53,733 nt of DNA from Nitrospira sp. (GCA_016873615.1 VGWX01000001.1:1-53733); one strand, 5' to 3'; shown: positions 1 through 8,455, counted from the first letter of the stretch. Numbers and translations are program-made. The notes: a model not told the origin generated them from the sequence alone.

Positions 1-2322
1 ACCTGCCACTGCTACATCAGCAACTATAGGATTATCCGAAAACGCTGTATATCCACCGGTTCCGCCGAGCACTGTGTAGTTGCGCGCATTGCCCGCTGCA
101 GGGTTTGAAATAGTCTGGGAAGCAGGAATCACTGCCAACGGGATAAGGGGCGACAAATCCAAAATAAGCGTTGCTGCTCTGCTGCTTCCGGCAGAATCAT
201 AAATGGTAATCGTAACAGTCGTATCGCTTGTCGGAGGCGTGCCTACAGTTGCCGTAACCACTGAACCTGCCACTGACACTGAAGCAGCTGCAGGATTGCT
301 CGAGAATGCTGTATAGCCTCCTGAGCCGCCGATAACCTGGTAGTCAGCAGTTTCACCTCCTGCAGGGTTAGAAATGGTCTGAGAAGCAGGAATCACTGCC
401 AACGGCGCCAGTGGCGGCAAATCAAGAATAAGCGAGGCATTAATCCTATTGCCGAGTGAGTCGTAAATTGAAATTGTTACCGTTGTATCCTCTGTTGGCA
501 CTGCTGCCACCAATGCGGTTACCGTCGAAGCTGCAACAGATACTGTAGCAAAACCCGGCTTATCTGAAAATGCACTGTACGGCGCTTTGCCGCCTATCAC
601 CGTATAGTCAGCAGCATTATTGATAGCAGGATTTGCTATGGTCTGCGAAGCCGGTATCACTGCAAGCGCTTGCGGCGGCACAGCGGTTATATCTACTTTT
701 GCTGTTGCTGTGTCCCCGTTTTCGTCCCTTACCGTCAGAACAACTGTTTCTTCCGGAGCGCCTGCAGGCACTAATATGGAGAATTGATTGTTGCTTACAA
801 TAATTGGCTGATACGCCTGGTTATCTGAAAATCTCGAGTATGGAGCAACTCCTCCGAATATGGTAAAGTACACGGTATCATCAGGTGCAGCGCTGTCGAC
901 GGTCACAGAACTCGGCAGAACCGCAAGAGAAGCTCCTCCGGCAATGGTCAGAGTTGCCGTAACGGTCGCCCCTATGCTATCCCTGACGGTATAAGTTATC
1001 GTTCTTGGGATAGAGTTTTCTCCGACATTTACAGTAAATTCATTACCTGAAAGATATGGTGGAAAATCAATATTGTTTGAAGTAACAGTATATGGCGCAA
1101 CTCCACCATAGATGGTAAAGGTTGCTATACCGCCGATTACTCCATTGATCGTCTGTGTATTCGGCTGAACTGTCAGTGACGTTGTTACCCGTACATCTGC
1201 CGTGCCAATCTGCCCGCCGATACTTGCTGTAATTGTACAGATATTATTTGACGGCGGGATAGAAGGCGCTGTGAATGTGGCTGTTGCTACTCCACCCAAT
1301 GTTTGACCAAATGGAGTAACCATACCACAGGAAGTTGTAAAACCGACAGATGAACCGTCAGGAGTAGGATTGCCCGTATTAAGAGAAACAACAGCTCGAA
1401 TGGTAGACGTTCCATTCGGGGCCACAACTGAAGGATTGGCAGCTACAGTTATACTGCTGACTGTTACCGGTTCGAGGAAAAGGGTCAGCATATTGCCGGT
1501 TTCATAAGTGCCATTGCCGTTTGTATCTGCAGCTGCAGATATATTTATATACCTTTTTAATTTTGTAATTATGGCCGGGTTGACCGTCATGACAACATAT
1601 GCATTTCCTGCCTCTGTGCCTGTGCCGGTAAGAACTGTTCCTCTATCAAATGTTACCTCGCCCGGGCTGTCAGATCCAAAGGTAACCGCTACTCCGGAAA
1701 AAGGCGCTCCGAAACCATCACGAACAACTGCCTTGACAGTTCTTGTATTATCGCCGGAGGCTTTTAAAAGGTTAAAGTCTTCCGGTTCATCATATGTTTC
1801 ATTTGTGGCATCCTTTACATGAAGTTTAAGCGTTGGAGGAGGGGGCGCTGAACTTCCTGTTGCTGTTGTGAAGAATATCGTCTTTTGATCCCTTACAATT
1901 CCGGCGCCTGTGTTGACTTCAGACTGAATAGTCGCAAATCCTGCAGTTGTGGAGGTGAGCTTGACAGTAGCAATACCGAAACTGTCAGTCTTCACCACTG
2001 ATGTGCTGAGCATACCGACAGGTTTATAGAGCCCCAGAGATTTGAGCGCTGATGATATTATCTCCCCAAAAGGGTTTGATAAGTTCGTGTAAGTGACGGG
2101 GGTGTTCTGTACAGGCCTCCCGTTTCCGTCAAGAACCTTTGTGTGGAGTGAAATAAATGAGTTCGTCTGAGCAACATAATGTGAAGGCATTAATTTTACG
2201 ACAGATGGTGTTCCAGGGTTCTCACCGCCCGGGCTGTCCAGAGAACCGGCGCCTCCGCCTCCGCAACTGTATGTAGAAAAAGATAAAGCCAGCAACATAC
2301 ATAGTATGATGACTTTTTTCAT
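1..2322 (-). CDS. Large Ig-like repeat lipoprotein, 3' end outside window
   Basis: The frame is open for 774 codons from an ATG at 2322 to the window edge, so the C-terminus is missing. A strong ribosome site (GGAGG, 6 nt before ATG) fixes the start. The protein begins MKKVIILCMLLALSFS and has Cys20 followed by a glycine run, so it is probably a lipoprotein, although the lipobox (TYSC) is imperfect. Residues about 35-270 look like two invasin/Big_1-type Ig domains (threonine/valine-rich, with KVLDGNGRPVQNTPVTY and VVRDGFGAPFSGVAVTF). From about residue 540 three units of about 88 residues repeat the phrase LAVIPASQTI(A/S)NPA and end in YTAFS(D/N)NP. It follows the pilQ operon and another lipoprotein with a 46-bp gap, so it is probably co-transcribed. 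An exported adhesin-like or structural surface role is inferred only from the repeats. Confidence 0.8.
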   Translation of the reverse strand, partial: MKKVIILCMLLALSFSTYSCGGGGAGSLDSPGGENPGTPSVVKLMPSHYVAQTNSFISLHTKVLDGNGRPVQNTPVTYTNLSNPFGEIISSALKSLGLYKPVGMLSTSVVKTDSFGIATVKLTSTTAGFATIQSEVNTGAGIVRDQKTIFFTTATGSSAPPPPTLKLHVKDATNETYDEPEDFNLLKASGDNTRTVKAVVRDGFGAPFSGVAVTFGSDSPGEVTFDRGTVLTGTGTEAGNAYVVMTVNPAIITKLKRYINISAAADTNGNGTYETGNMLTLFLEPVTVSSITVAANPSVVAPNGTSTIRAVVSLNTGNPTPDGSSVGFTTSCGMVTPFGQTLGGVATATFTAPSIPPSNNICTITASIGGQIGTADVRVTTSLTVQPNTQTINGVIGGIATFTIYGGVAPYTVTSNNIDFPPYLSGNEFTVNVGENSIPRTITYTVRDSIGATVTATLTIAGGASLAVLPSSVTVDSAAPDDTVYFTIFGGVAPYSRFSDNQAYQPIIVSNNQFSILVPAGAPEETVVLTVRDENGDTATAKVDITAVPPQALAVIPASQTIANPAINNAADYTVIGGKAPYSAFSDKPGFATVSVAASTVTALVAAVPTEDTTVTISIYDSLGNRINASLILDLPPLAPLAVIPASQTISNPAGGETADYQVIGGSGGYTAFSSNPAAASVSVAGSVVTATVGTPPTSDTTVTITIYDSAGSSRAATLILDLSPLIPLAVIPASQTISNPAAGNARNYTVLGGTGGYTAFSDNPIVADVAVAG

Positions 2323-2368
2323 CGTATCCTCCATTTCATCTTATCCTCCAAATCTATTATTGCCGTCC

Positions 2369-3001
2369 TTAACAATTATCGAAATTACCTATCTGGAAAT
2401 CCATCTGGGTTTTAACTGTGAATTCCTCTCCATACTCGTTCTTCCCCTCAAATGTGAATATAGCTGTGTAGTTATTTATATATGCCAGCCATGAACTATA
2501 TCTTCCGGATAAAACATCTTCTGCGTACTGGTCTTTTCTTATAAGGTCAACAAATCTGATATCAGTCGTTACCGTAACCTCACCTGCCCCTGTTGGAGCA
2601 TGGATCACTATCGATGCAAAACCCGGATAGAATTCAATTGGAGGCGCGCTTATGGAATCCGGTTTGCGCCTGAATTCAACGGTGTATTTTTCTATATAGA
2701 GTTTTCCTGCCTGGAATGTAGAGTTTGGGTTCAACAATCGTGCAGTAAATGTAACTGTTGCCTGATGGTCTGTAAAGTCCTCGTATTCAGGCGGGGGACC
2801 TTCGTCACATATGCCCCGGAATGCATCTACGGAATAAGTAGGTTGTCCAAGATACAATCCCTCGACAGATGCGTCGACCTTTACCCCTGTATTCTCAGAC
2901 CCCGAACTTCCCGGTGAACCCGGGCCTTCTCCGCAACCACATAAAATAACAGTAAACAGTAAACAGTAAACAGTAAACAGCAGCAAATACTTTTCTTTCA
3001 T
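2369..3001 (-). CDS. Hypothetical lipoprotein downstream of pilQ
   Basis: I do not recognise the family. The protein has 210 residues from the ATG at 3001, which has a GGGGGC ribosome site. A start 18 nt upstream is possible but has no good site. The N-terminus MKEKYLLLFTVYCLLFTV is a signal peptide ending in a lipobox-like LCGC, followed by a Gly/Ser-rich linker. The rest is beta-rich with acidic patches (GPPPEYEDFTDH, GEVTVTTDIRF, YTAIFTFEGKNEYGEEF), consistent with a single exported beta-sandwich domain. The signal peptide is encoded by a 7-bp tandem array (CAGTAAA on the plus strand). It lies 50 bp after pilQ and 46 bp before the Ig-repeat lipoprotein on the same strand, so it is probably the sixth gene of the pilus operon. 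Confidence 0.75.
   Translation of the reverse strand: MKEKYLLLFTVYCLLFTVILCGCGEGPGSPGSSGSENTGVKVDASVEGLYLGQPTYSVDAFRGICDEGPPPEYEDFTDHQATVTFTARLLNPNSTFQAGKLYIEKYTVEFRRKPDSISAPPIEFYPGFASIVIHAPTGAGEVTVTTDIRFVDLIRKDQYAEDVLSGRYSSWLAYINNYTAIFTFEGKNEYGEEFTVKTQMDFQIGNFDNC
2950..2977. repeat. Heptanucleotide array, CAGTAAA x4
   Basis: Four perfect copies of CAGTAAA are followed by a degenerate unit. They lie within the signal-peptide codons of the lipoprotein gene at 2369-3001. The unit length is not a multiple of three, so gain or loss of one unit would shift the frame. Confidence 0.95.
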
Positions 3002-3051
3002 CTTGCCCCCTGTTTTCATATTTCTTATACGCTTTTTCTATACCTGAATCA

Positions 3052-5553
3052 TTATGGTTTCCCAACAATTCTCGGTGTAACAAATATAAGCAGTTCAGTG
3101 GTAGTTGTTGATGTTTTGTTGGTTTTAAATAACCACCCGAGCACAGGAATCTTCATTAATCCCGGCACACCTTGTTCGGAATCATTTGTGGTTATCTTAT
3201 ACATTCCGCCGATGACGATAGTCTCTCCATCCTTTATAATGACGTTTGTATTTGCCTCTTTTTTATCTGTCCCGGGCACACCTTCTACTGACGGCACTGT
3301 CGGATCGAGTTCCTCTTTCTTGATTTCTACTGCCATGGCAATGGACCCGTCAGGAGTTATATGAGGCGTCACATTCAGCTCCAGGGTGACGTCCTTGAAT
3401 TCAGTCGAAATCGTTCCTTCTGTAGTCAGTTTTCTGACAGGTATGCTCTTGCCCTGCAGTATCTTTGCCTTGCCGTTGTCTACTGTCAATATCTTCGGAT
3501 TCGATATGACCTTCAGATTGCCCACCGATGCTATCGCTGAAAGCTGGATATCAAGGCCCATAGTCCTGGCAGGATTTATTATACCAAAGGTGATGCCGGA
3601 ACCGCCCAGCGGCCCGACGCCTTTCGATGGGAAATCAACAAGATAGTTGCCGCCTGTGAACGGGCCTGACGATGTAAACGGGACCCCTGACAACCCTCCG
3701 ATGCCGGCCAGGGTATTTGACGCCTTGAGATTCAGGCCCCACTGTATTCCCAGCTCCTGTTCATTGTTTGTGTTCACCTCAACAATCCTTGCCTCAATCA
3801 GTACCTGCGGAGTCGGCCTGTCGAGGGTTGCAAGGAGGTTTTCGACCTCCGGGAAGACTGATGCAACATCTTTTATCAGCATCGAGCTTGTACGTTTATC
3901 AACACTGATGCTTCCCCTCGGAGATAAAATCTTTGAATTTCTTACAGCAGCTTCTACAATTGCTACCTCAGCATAGCTGACAGGGAATATCTTTGTATCA
4001 AGCGGCTCTGCTTTTACCAATGCCTCCCTTGCCCTTATCTTTTCCTCACTCTCTTTTGCGAAAATAGTGTTTGGCGCAATCCGTATGATATTGCCTTCTA
4101 CGGATTTATCGAGACTGAAGGTTTTGAGTATGGTATCAAGCGCCTGATTCCATGGCACATCCCTGAATTTCATTGTTGCTTTGCCTCTTACATCAGGATG
4201 CACGAACAGGTTACAGCCGCTGATATCAGCGAACAATCTGAATATCGGGACAATATCCTGATCCTGGAAATCAAAGTTTACATTCTCTTTTCCCTCGAGG
4301 AATGACTTGCACCTGCCTTCTGCCATGAATTCATTTTCCTGCTTTTCCAGCGATCTTTCTATAGCTTCAAGACCTTTTGATCTTTCCGGATATTCAAGAC
4401 CCCTTTCGTATTTATCACCGGACATTTGTGCAAGAGTTGATACAGAAGGCTCTCTGCCGGATTTATTCAGGATCACCGCAATAGTGTCACCGGTAGCAGA
4501 GACATCAAAATTTGTCTTTTCCCTGAGGTCAAGGACAAGTCTTATCTTCTCTTCATGTTTTCCTGCCCTTATCCCTTTTACCGGCGATACAACACCGGAC
4601 GGGAGCACGGTGTTCATAACCACATCAGGTATATCTATAACAATCCGGTCGTCAATGGGGAAGACGTTCGGGACCATCGAGCCATTGCCTTTGATCAGAA
4701 CCTTAACGCTGTCCCCTGATGCATCAAAGGATACGTCTGTTATCTCCGTAGCCTTTCGCAGGGATTTCTGTTCCGGCATGGTTAAGTCATCACTCTTTTT
4801 GATCGTTAATGACTTCTCCTTTTTTATGGGAGCTGTGTCCAGAGGCGATTTCTGTTCTGCAACAGATGCAGCGGCATCCTCTTTTTTAATCAGCAGGCTT
4901 TTCTCTTTCTTTACCGTATCTGTTTCCCTGAGCGGTTTCTGCTCAGCTTGCGCAGAAGCAGGAGTCTCTTCTCTTTTTATCAGAAGGGATTCCCTGTCTT
5001 TTTTGACAATATCGGTTGCCCTGACCTTCATGGGGGTTTCTTCCTTTTTTGTCACATCCTCCTTAATCGTTATCGTCAGCATATTATTTCTGTAATCCTG
5101 ATCAAGAGATGCAGGCGCCTGAAGCAGCATCTCGAGTTTGGCCATAAGAGCCGGCGACTCGGTCTGCGAAGGCATTATCTCTGTTATGCCGGCTTTATTC
5201 GAAACTATCTTTTTGGTGAACGCTCCTATGGCAACATCAGGGAGTTCAATGATTACCTTATATGGATCACCCGGTTTGTATAAAGTAAAGACAAAAGGCT
5301 TACTGGCTGTTATCGTTACTTTATTGTCCTGAACATCTATGCTGTTTATTACGGTTACTTCCTGCGGCTTTACCGTTTCCGTACTTTTGCCCTTTGCGGT
5401 CGCACAGCCAAACAGAGCAGGCAGCATAAATAAAGCAAAGAGCATGGAACATAGCGCGCAGATTCTTATACACTTATCCCTTTGCTGAATAATCTTTAAT
5501 AATAGCTTTGTGCTTTTTGCACTTTGCAGTTTGCACTTTGCTTGTTGTCTCAT
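3052..5553 (-). CDS. pilQ: Type IV pilus secretin PilQ
   Basis: This is the outer-membrane secretin through which the type IV pilus passes. The 833 residues run in order: a signal region ending LPALFGC at Cys50 (lipobox-like), an AMIN peptidoglycan-binding domain (about 63-165), a Lys/Glu-rich linker (about 170-270), a second AMIN-like domain (about 270-365), a short STN domain (about 425-495, FQDQDIVPIFRLFADISG), a secretin N domain (about 515-590) and the secretin core to the C-terminus (VTPHITPDGSI, GVPGLMKIPVLGWLF, LLIFVTPRIV). The start overlaps the pilP stop as ATGA, which supports the long N-terminus even though it is encoded by heptamer repeats. The linker holds three imperfect tandem repeats of 29-31 residues. 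Two lipoprotein genes follow on the same strand. Confidence 0.95.
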   Translation of the reverse strand: MRQQAKCKLQSAKSTKLLLKIIQQRDKCIRICALCSMLFALFMLPALFGCATAKGKSTETVKPQEVTVINSIDVQDNKVTITASKPFVFTLYKPGDPYKVIIELPDVAIGAFTKKIVSNKAGITEIMPSQTESPALMAKLEMLLQAPASLDQDYRNNMLTITIKEDVTKKEETPMKVRATDIVKKDRESLLIKREETPASAQAEQKPLRETDTVKKEKSLLIKKEDAAASVAEQKSPLDTAPIKKEKSLTIKKSDDLTMPEQKSLRKATEITDVSFDASGDSVKVLIKGNGSMVPNVFPIDDRIVIDIPDVVMNTVLPSGVVSPVKGIRAGKHEEKIRLVLDLREKTNFDVSATGDTIAVILNKSGREPSVSTLAQMSGDKYERGLEYPERSKGLEAIERSLEKQENEFMAEGRCKSFLEGKENVNFDFQDQDIVPIFRLFADISGCNLFVHPDVRGKATMKFRDVPWNQALDTILKTFSLDKSVEGNIIRIAPNTIFAKESEEKIRAREALVKAEPLDTKIFPVSYAEVAIVEAAVRNSKILSPRGSISVDKRTSSMLIKDVASVFPEVENLLATLDRPTPQVLIEARIVEVNTNNEQELGIQWGLNLKASNTLAGIGGLSGVPFTSSGPFTGGNYLVDFPSKGVGPLGGSGITFGIINPARTMGLDIQLSAIASVGNLKVISNPKILTVDNGKAKILQGKSIPVRKLTTEGTISTEFKDVTLELNVTPHITPDGSIAMAVEIKKEELDPTVPSVEGVPGTDKKEANTNVIIKDGETIVIGGMYKITTNDSEQGVPGLMKIPVLGWLFKTNKTSTTTTELLIFVTPRIVGKP
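5506..5547. repeat. Heptanucleotide array at the pilQ start
   Basis: Six degenerate 7-bp units of the form CNNTTTG (CTTTGTG, CTTTTTG, CACTTTG, CAGTTTG, CACTTTG, CTTGTTG) encode roughly residues 3-16 of PilQ. Confidence 0.8.
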
Positions 5554-6194
5554 TCTTCTTCCCCCTTATGGAGTTTCAATATTGAATCCCTTGGTTTGAC
5601 TTCACCTTTATAATCCTTTATATATTCCCTTATGATCACTGAATTCTTTGTTATCTTCTGCACCTTCCCGCCTTGCAGCCCCAATGTCATCCCCTCTGTA
5701 ATCGTGTAGTTCTTCTTGTCAGGCAGGCTGATGAGCGCATAAAATTTATTTTTGTCCGATGCGATTGCCATAAGGTGGATTTCATCCACATCATAGCTTT
5801 CAAAGGGGCTTGCCCCTTTCTTTTTCGTGGGTTTTTCCTTTTTAATCTGCACGAGAGAAAGGAAAGGGTCTCTCCTTCCCTTTGCTTCGTATTTATATTC
5901 TTCCTGTTCAAGCTTTTTTGGCTGTTCAGTTTCCTGCTGTTCTTTTTTCACTTCAGCAGGCTTAACCGGTTCAGCCATTGGCTTTGTGCCGGTCGGCTGG
6001 CTTTTTTTACACCCTGCAAAAGTTAATAACAGGAAGAAGATAAGGCATGTGAAAATAAACAGGTTAAAAATGTCATTGCGAGTGAAACGAAGCAATCTCA
6101 TCTTCTCAAGCAAGATTGCCGCGCACCCTTCAGGTGCTCGCAATGACAAACAAATCAACCGTTTACTTCTGCTATTATCGGGGTGTGTATTCAT
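5550..6194 (-). CDS. pilP: Type IV pilus assembly lipoprotein PilP
   Basis: This is the inner-membrane-anchored lipoprotein of the PilMNOP alignment complex, which contacts PilQ. A hydrophobic segment (about 42-60) ends in the lipobox FAGC with Cys62. A Lys/Glu/Pro-rich linker follows, then the PilP beta domain (about 100-205, RRDPFLSLVQI, EIHLMAIASDKNKFYALI, VQKITKNSVIIREY). The gene begins 2 nt after pilO stops and overlaps pilQ by 4 nt. Oddly, the cytoplasmic stretch before the hydrophobic segment (about residues 16-42) is encoded by a 78-bp palindromic repeat, inserted in frame. An internal ATG at residue 32 is an alternative start but lies inside that repeat. Family assignment is strong from domain and operon position. 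Confidence 0.9.
   Translation of the reverse strand: MNTHPDNSRSKRLICLSLRAPEGCAAILLEKMRLLRFTRNDIFNLFIFTCLIFFLLLTFAGCKKSQPTGTKPMAEPVKPAEVKKEQQETEQPKKLEQEEYKYEAKGRRDPFLSLVQIKKEKPTKKKGASPFESYDVDEIHLMAIASDKNKFYALISLPDKKNYTITEGMTLGLQGGKVQKITKNSVIIREYIKDYKGEVKPRDSILKLHKGEEE
6071..6148. repeat. Palindromic REP-like element inside pilP
   Basis: Perfect 12-bp outer arms TGTCATTGCGAG (6071-6082) and CTCGCAATGACA (6137-6148) enclose inner arms GCAATCT (6092-6098) and AGATTGC (6113-6119). The length is 78 bp, exactly 26 codons, and the pilP frame reads through it. Confidence 0.9.
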
Positions 6195-6196
6195 TG

Positions 6197-6796
6197 TTAT
6201 TTTGCTTTCCCTATTTCTTCCTCGGGCACTGCTGAAAATGTTGTGGCAACAAAGGTTATTCTCTCTGTCGAAATCCCCTTGTCGGGTTTCGGATCACTCA
6301 GCCGTATGTCAGAAATGTTTACTATCCTGTTGAGCTTTGTGAGGCTGCTGAAGAAATATCCGAGGTTATGATAACTTCCTGAAAGCTCAACCCTGACCGG
6401 TATCTCATAAACGATCCCGCTTGTATGGGTTTTCTTCTGTTCCGGTCTCCAGAGCCCTACCTTCATTCCAGCTCTGATACAGAGGTCTGAAACCTGCTTC
6501 AGCAAGGTTGATACCTCCTTCTCCTCAGGTAATTGCTGTTTTAATTCGTTGAGCTTGTTCCTGAGTCTTTCGTTCTCAAATGTTAATTGCGGAAGTTTAT
6601 CGGCCTTTGCCTGATCTTTTGCTATCTCATTCTCCTGAGCCGAAATCTTTAGATCGAGAGCTTTTATCTCTTTATTCTTCGGTACAATAAAAAGAAAAAT
6701 GACAACAGCCGCAATAATAACTCCCGGAGCAACAGCAAGTATTACCTTAACGTACATCGGTAAGGTCTTAATGTTAATATTCAGTTTCAATGCCAT
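6197..6796 (-). CDS. pilO: Type IV pilus assembly protein PilO
   Basis: PilO is a bitopic inner-membrane protein that pairs with PilN in the pilus alignment complex. The 199 residues show a short cytoplasmic N-terminus, one membrane segment (about 18-40, VILAVAPGVIIAAVVIFLF), a coiled coil (about 45-95, rich in KAL/ENEIAKDQ heptads) and a ferredoxin-like periplasmic domain (RVELSGSYHNLGYFFSSLTKLNRIVNI is split across about 135-160). It starts 1 nt after the pilN stop and ends 2 nt before pilP. Length and architecture are normal for the family. Confidence 0.93.
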   Translation of the reverse strand: MALKLNINIKTLPMYVKVILAVAPGVIIAAVVIFLFIVPKNKEIKALDLKISAQENEIAKDQAKADKLPQLTFENERLRNKLNELKQQLPEEKEVSTLLKQVSDLCIRAGMKVGLWRPEQKKTHTSGIVYEIPVRVELSGSYHNLGYFFSSLTKLNRIVNISDIRLSDPKPDKGISTERITFVATTFSAVPEEEIGKAK

Positions 6797-6797
6797 C

Positions 6798-7337
6798 TTA
6801 CGCCTTCACCTTAAACGTCAGTTTGAAAACATATAAAGGTATTTTCTCTATTTCCGTACTCCTCGATTCCTGCAGATAAACCTCGGTGAATATTTTTGAA
6901 GCTTTCAGATTATCCACATATGCAACGATATCAGTATTGGTAAAGCCGTAACCATCAAGGCTTACAGTATCTCCCGTAAACGAAAGCGCCTGAAGCCATA
7001 TGCCGTTCGGCATGATAGCGCTGATTTCATCAAGAATCTTTACAGGGACACTCTTGTTTCTGCTGAGTTGCTCAATAATATCGCTCCGTTCCTTGAATAC
7101 CTTGTTTCTTTTTTCAAAGTCCTCGACAGCCTTTATCTTTTCCTTGAGTTCAGCTATTGTCCTTTCATTTTTTGCGAACTTAGCCTTCCTGTCAGAGAGC
7201 CTGGAACTGTATGTGAAGAAAAGAAAGGCCATTATTAGACAAACACCTACTGTTCCAAGAATCGTTGCTATCAGGAAAGCCGGTATCGGCTTGGCTTTCT
7301 TTTTCCTTTTTACCGGTAAAAGATTTACTTTTATCAT
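6798..7337 (-). CDS. pilN: Type IV pilus assembly protein PilN
   Basis: PilN binds PilM through its conserved cytoplasmic N-terminus and dimerises with PilO. The N-terminus MIKVNLLPVKRKKK is the typical PilM-binding motif (INLLP). A membrane segment follows at about 22-43, then a coiled coil (about 45-90) and a periplasmic domain with the LPNGIWLQ-like phrase MPNGIWLQALSF. The ATG overlaps the pilM stop as ATGA, which fixes the start. Length (179) is typical. Confidence 0.95.
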   Translation of the reverse strand: MIKVNLLPVKRKKKAKPIPAFLIATILGTVGVCLIMAFLFFTYSSRLSDRKAKFAKNERTIAELKEKIKAVEDFEKRNKVFKERSDIIEQLSRNKSVPVKILDEISAIMPNGIWLQALSFTGDTVSLDGYGFTNTDIVAYVDNLKASKIFTEVYLQESRSTEIEKIPLYVFKLTFKVKA

Positions 7338-8371
7338 CTGTCGCCCGGCCTCCTGAGGGCCAACCCCGCAGCTATAGCCGCTATAGGAGCCATTTCTTCT
7401 ATATAGCTCATATCAAACTTTTTCGGTATCCTGATGTTTTTGAAAGGCTGCATAATCTTTGTCTCAACCCCTATTTTTTCCGCAAGGATCTTTGGGAAAT
7501 CCTTTATAAGGGCACAGCCGCCACTCAATATAACTTCATTGATTTCTTCATGGAAGTATTCCAGTGATCGATTCACCTCACCGATGATCTCCTCGGATGC
7601 AAGATCCATTACAGAAAGGGAATCTTGCGGAGATATGTTTTCGACGGGTTCATTCCTCTTCAGTCTTTCAGCTACATCAAACGTCAGATTGAATTCCCGC
7701 TGAAGAACCTCTGTATGCAGGTTGCTGCCTACGGCGCTGTCTCTGGTAAAAACAGAAATACCGCCTTTGAGGATATTCATATTGATTGTGCTTGCCCCGA
7801 TATTGATGAGGGCAATGTTCTTGCCCGGCTCGATTTCATAGTTAACCTCATAAATATTCTCAAGGGCAAATGAATTGACATCAACAATCTGGCAGTTAAA
7901 CCCTGCCTCTTTTACAACGGAAAGGTATTCGTTAATAATGTCTTTTTTCACTGCAACAAGGATGACGTCCATCTGCCCGGGTTCTTCTTTAGGTCCGAGT
8001 ATCTGGAAGTCAAGGTTTACATCATCAATATCGAATGGTATATATTGTTCAGCCTCGAATTTTATGGACTCAGAGAGTTCCTCTTCCGACATATCAGGCA
8101 AAGAGACCCTCTTGATGATCACTGAAGAGTGGCCGGCGATACTGATAACAACGTCCTTTGTCTTTATCCTGGCTTTGCGCGCGAGTTCCTTAAGTGCATC
8201 CGAGAGGCGCAGTGAATCTATAATCGAACCATCAACAATCAGTTCAGGGGGAAGAGGAACCATATCGAACAACTCAAGTTCGTACCCTCCCTTGGTATCT
8301 TTCAGTTGTACTACCTTAAGATAACCCGAGCCTATGTCTAAACCAACAGTACTCCTTTGAGTGAAGAACAT
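7334..8371 (-). CDS. pilM: Type IV pilus assembly ATPase PilM
   Basis: PilM is an actin-like cytoplasmic protein that anchors PilN. From the ATG at 8371 it has 345 residues and begins MFFTQRSTVGLDIGSGYLKV, where the GLDIGSG phosphate-binding loop lies close to the N-terminus as in the family. Other signature stretches are PLPPELIVDG, ISIAGHSSVIIKR, ALINIGASTINMNIL and VILSGGCALIKDFP. An upstream TTG would add 12 residues without support. A -35/-10 pair lies directly in front, with 7 nt between the -10 box and ATG and no ribosome site, so the transcript may be leaderless. It heads the pilMNOPQ operon. Confidence 0.93.
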   Translation of the reverse strand: MFFTQRSTVGLDIGSGYLKVVQLKDTKGGYELELFDMVPLPPELIVDGSIIDSLRLSDALKELARKARIKTKDVVISIAGHSSVIIKRVSLPDMSEEELSESIKFEAEQYIPFDIDDVNLDFQILGPKEEPGQMDVILVAVKKDIINEYLSVVKEAGFNCQIVDVNSFALENIYEVNYEIEPGKNIALINIGASTINMNILKGGISVFTRDSAVGSNLHTEVLQREFNLTFDVAERLKRNEPVENISPQDSLSVMDLASEEIIGEVNRSLEYFHEEINEVILSGGCALIKDFPKILAEKIGVETKIMQPFKNIRIPKKFDMSYIEEMAPIAAIAAGLALRRPGDR

Positions 8372-8378
8372 ATGCTTA

Positions 8379-8407
8379 TGAATACCAGAAAAAAAGGATC
8401 TTGTCAA
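8379..8407 (-). promoter_or_regulatory. Candidate promoter of the pil operon
   Basis: On the minus strand TTGACA (8402-8407), a 17-bp spacer and TATTCA (8379-8384) precede the pilM ATG at 8371. Transcription would begin at or next to the ATG. Confidence 0.55.
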
Positions 8408-8455
8408 GTATTTTTTTCTTTAAGATAAAGGGGGTTACTTGGAAACCTAAAGAAA

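Noticed and set aside
1508-1822. A 104-codon plus-strand frame at the left end
   Set aside because: It is antisense to the Ig-repeat lipoprotein, whose reading frame is clearly protein-like.
4307-5095. A 262-codon open frame on the plus strand
   Set aside because: It is antisense to pilQ, low in complexity (runs of Ser, Phe and Leu from the Lys/Glu-rich linker codons) and matches no family.
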